Part shown: piece by piece, positions 63,188-64,000 of the stretch
Position numbering within the stretch: the stretch's first letter is position 1
How the letters are laid out: each line of letters opens with the position of its first letter
Source of the DNA: Paenibacillus prosopidis
GTDB lineage: Bacteria > Bacillota > Bacilli > Paenibacillales > Paenibacillaceae
Assembly: GCF_003337375.1 (NCBI RefSeq)
Contig: NZ_QPJD01000016.1
Location: 62,001-126,000 of the forward strand
Length of the DNA stretch: 64,000 nucleotides
Direction: 5' to 3'
The notes under the pieces: model-generated
Databases searched by the model: none
The model's input: the letters and a program-made list of their open reading frames with translations, nothing else
Told to the model about the DNA's origin: nothing
Program-made: the position numbers and the translations under genes

Positions 63188-63279
63188 CCAATGCGCAATT
63201 AAAGGTTTATCGCCATTTTTGTAGAATAACTAGCAATGAGAGACTGCCTCTTATTACTAGAAAAAGTGGTGAATCAACA

Positions 63280-63891
63280 ATGAATATCCATTCTTATACG
63301 GTAATCGATTTTGAAACGAGCGGACTCGATCCAAAAAAAGACCGGGTCATTGAAATGGCGGCAATCCGCTGCGTCAACGGAGAAATTGCGAGCGAATTTA
63401 GCACGTTAGTTCGCTACGATGGCAAGCTGTCACCGAAAATTACCGAGCTGACAGGAATAACGGATGACATGACGGCAGGCGGCATGGACGAGGACACCGC
63501 ATTCCGCATTTTGAACAGAATGCTCGGAGATCATATCCTTATTGCCCACAATGCTTCGTTTGATTTAAGCTTCCTGCATCATTCCCTGCTTAGAATCGCG
63601 GGCCGGTCGTTTCAAAACAGCTTTATCGACACGTTAACGCTCAGCCGTGCCAGGCATGTTTATCCGCATACGCTTAAGGATATGTGCAACAGATACGATA
63701 TCCCGCTCATAGGCGGGCACCGCGCTTTGAACGACGTCATCGCCTGCTGGGAGCTTTTCCGCAAATTGGACGAGGAGCAGCCCGTTACCGACCATTTGAA
63801 CAAGCTGGCTTACCTGAAAAAATTCGGCCCTCCGGCTTGGAGCCCGCCCGGGGCGAGGCTCGAAGCCATTGAACTTAAGTATGCGCGTTAG
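63280..63891 (+). CDS. DnaQ-like 3'-5' exonuclease
   Basis: DEDDh exonuclease of 203 aa, of the epsilon/PolC-exonuclease group. Exo I is VIDFETSG (Asp10, Glu12), Exo II is AHNASFDLSFL (Asp) and Exo III is GGHRALNDVIACW (His and Asp). It acts on single-stranded DNA or RNA ends in repair or proofreading; it stands alone, not fused to a polymerase. A C-terminal tail of about 30 residues follows the fold. The stop overlaps the stop of the convergent partial gene by 2 bases. Confidence 0.92.
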   Translation: MNIHSYTVIDFETSGLDPKKDRVIEMAAIRCVNGEIASEFSTLVRYDGKLSPKITELTGITDDMTAGGMDEDTAFRILNRMLGDHILIAHNASFDLSFLHHSLLRIAGRSFQNSFIDTLTLSRARHVYPHTLKDMCNRYDIPLIGGHRALNDVIACWELFRKLDEEQPVTDHLNKLAYLKKFGPPAWSPPGARLEAIELKYAR

Positions 63892-64000
63892 ACGCGCTCT
63901 TTGCCTTTATCCGATTCGCCAGCGTTTTTATTAGCCGCCTCGCGGTCCTGCTGCATCTCTTCAACCGTCTTCACCTTCAGGCGGGCAGCGCCTTGATAAT
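63888..64000 (-). CDS. C-terminal end of an unidentified gene, cut by window edge
   Basis: About 36 codons ending in TAA. The visible tail is hydrophilic and charged (ARLKVKTVEEMQQDREAANK, then ESDKGKERV). I do not recognise it. Convergent with the exonuclease gene, with overlapping stops. Confidence 0.6.
   Translation of the reverse strand, partial: YQGAARLKVKTVEEMQQDREAANKNAGESDKGKERV

Noticed and set aside
1..64000. CRISPR arrays, tRNA or rRNA genes, transposons
   Set aside because: No regularly spaced repeats, clover-leaf-like tRNA sequence, rRNA landmarks or transposase motifs were seen on reading through.

Overview
The window reads as chromosomal DNA of a spore-forming, polysaccharide-degrading member of the Firmicutes, most likely Paenibacillaceae (Paenibacillus, Cohnella or a close relative). 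The grounds are an intact sporulation sigma factor K, a GerA-type germination operon, a YhcN-like spore lipoprotein, YesM/YesN two-component systems next to sugar ABC transporters, many glycoside hydrolases and strong AGGAGG-type ribosome sites. The genus is inference. I see no rRNA, tRNA, CRISPR array, transposase or integrase.

Layout. 1-4.9 kb: the start of a YesM-type sensor kinase (cut by the window edge), a decayed sugar-transport locus, an intact AraC regulator, then broken AraC and phosphotransferase genes. 4.9-8.9 kb: a GH3 glucosidase/xylosidase, a glycosidase scrap and a hairpin-rich non-coding stretch. 8.9-14.4 kb: a 5'-truncated copy of sigK, a eukaryotic-type glycogen branching enzyme, an AT-rich ATP-grasp/esterase pair and the intact sigK. 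The two sigK copies bracket the other three genes as a direct repeat, which looks like a single-crossover integration scar. 14.6-24.1 kb: a ThuA-like protein and a giant cyclic beta-1,2-glucan synthase-like enzyme. 24.3-33 kb: a small coiled-coil protein, a UDG-like protein, a membrane glycerophosphodiesterase, a secreted beta-helix protein, two DUF445 membrane proteins and an ArsR regulator.

33-48 kb is a carbohydrate-use locus: GH31 scrap, GH95 fucosidase, AraC regulator, beta-helix polygalacturonase-like enzyme, a three-gene ABC importer without its ATPase, YesN/YesM, GH43 and GH88. Together these suggest uptake and intracellular trimming of oligosaccharides from a fucosylated, uronic-acid-containing plant or microbial polysaccharide. 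Sensing would be by YesM/YesN and import by the ABC proteins, with a shared MsmX-like ATPase encoded elsewhere.

48-56 kb: an OmpR-type two-component pair, a gerA-gerC-gerB germination operon with a small convergent two-helix membrane gene, and a spore lipoprotein. 56-61.3 kb: a sugar-nucleotide epimerase-like gene, then a persulfide/sulfur-handling cluster like Bacillus subtilis yrkDEFHIJ. It holds rhodanese-persulfide dioxygenase, DsrE, TauE, TusA-rhodanese, TusA and a CstR-type regulator, with four matching palindromic candidate operators. The window ends with an MFS transporter, a 28-residue micro-gene, a DnaQ-like exonuclease and the tail of an unidentified gene.

The least expected items are the sigK-flanked cassette with its ATP-grasp/esterase pair, the CstR operator set, and the number of broken carbohydrate genes scattered between intact ones.
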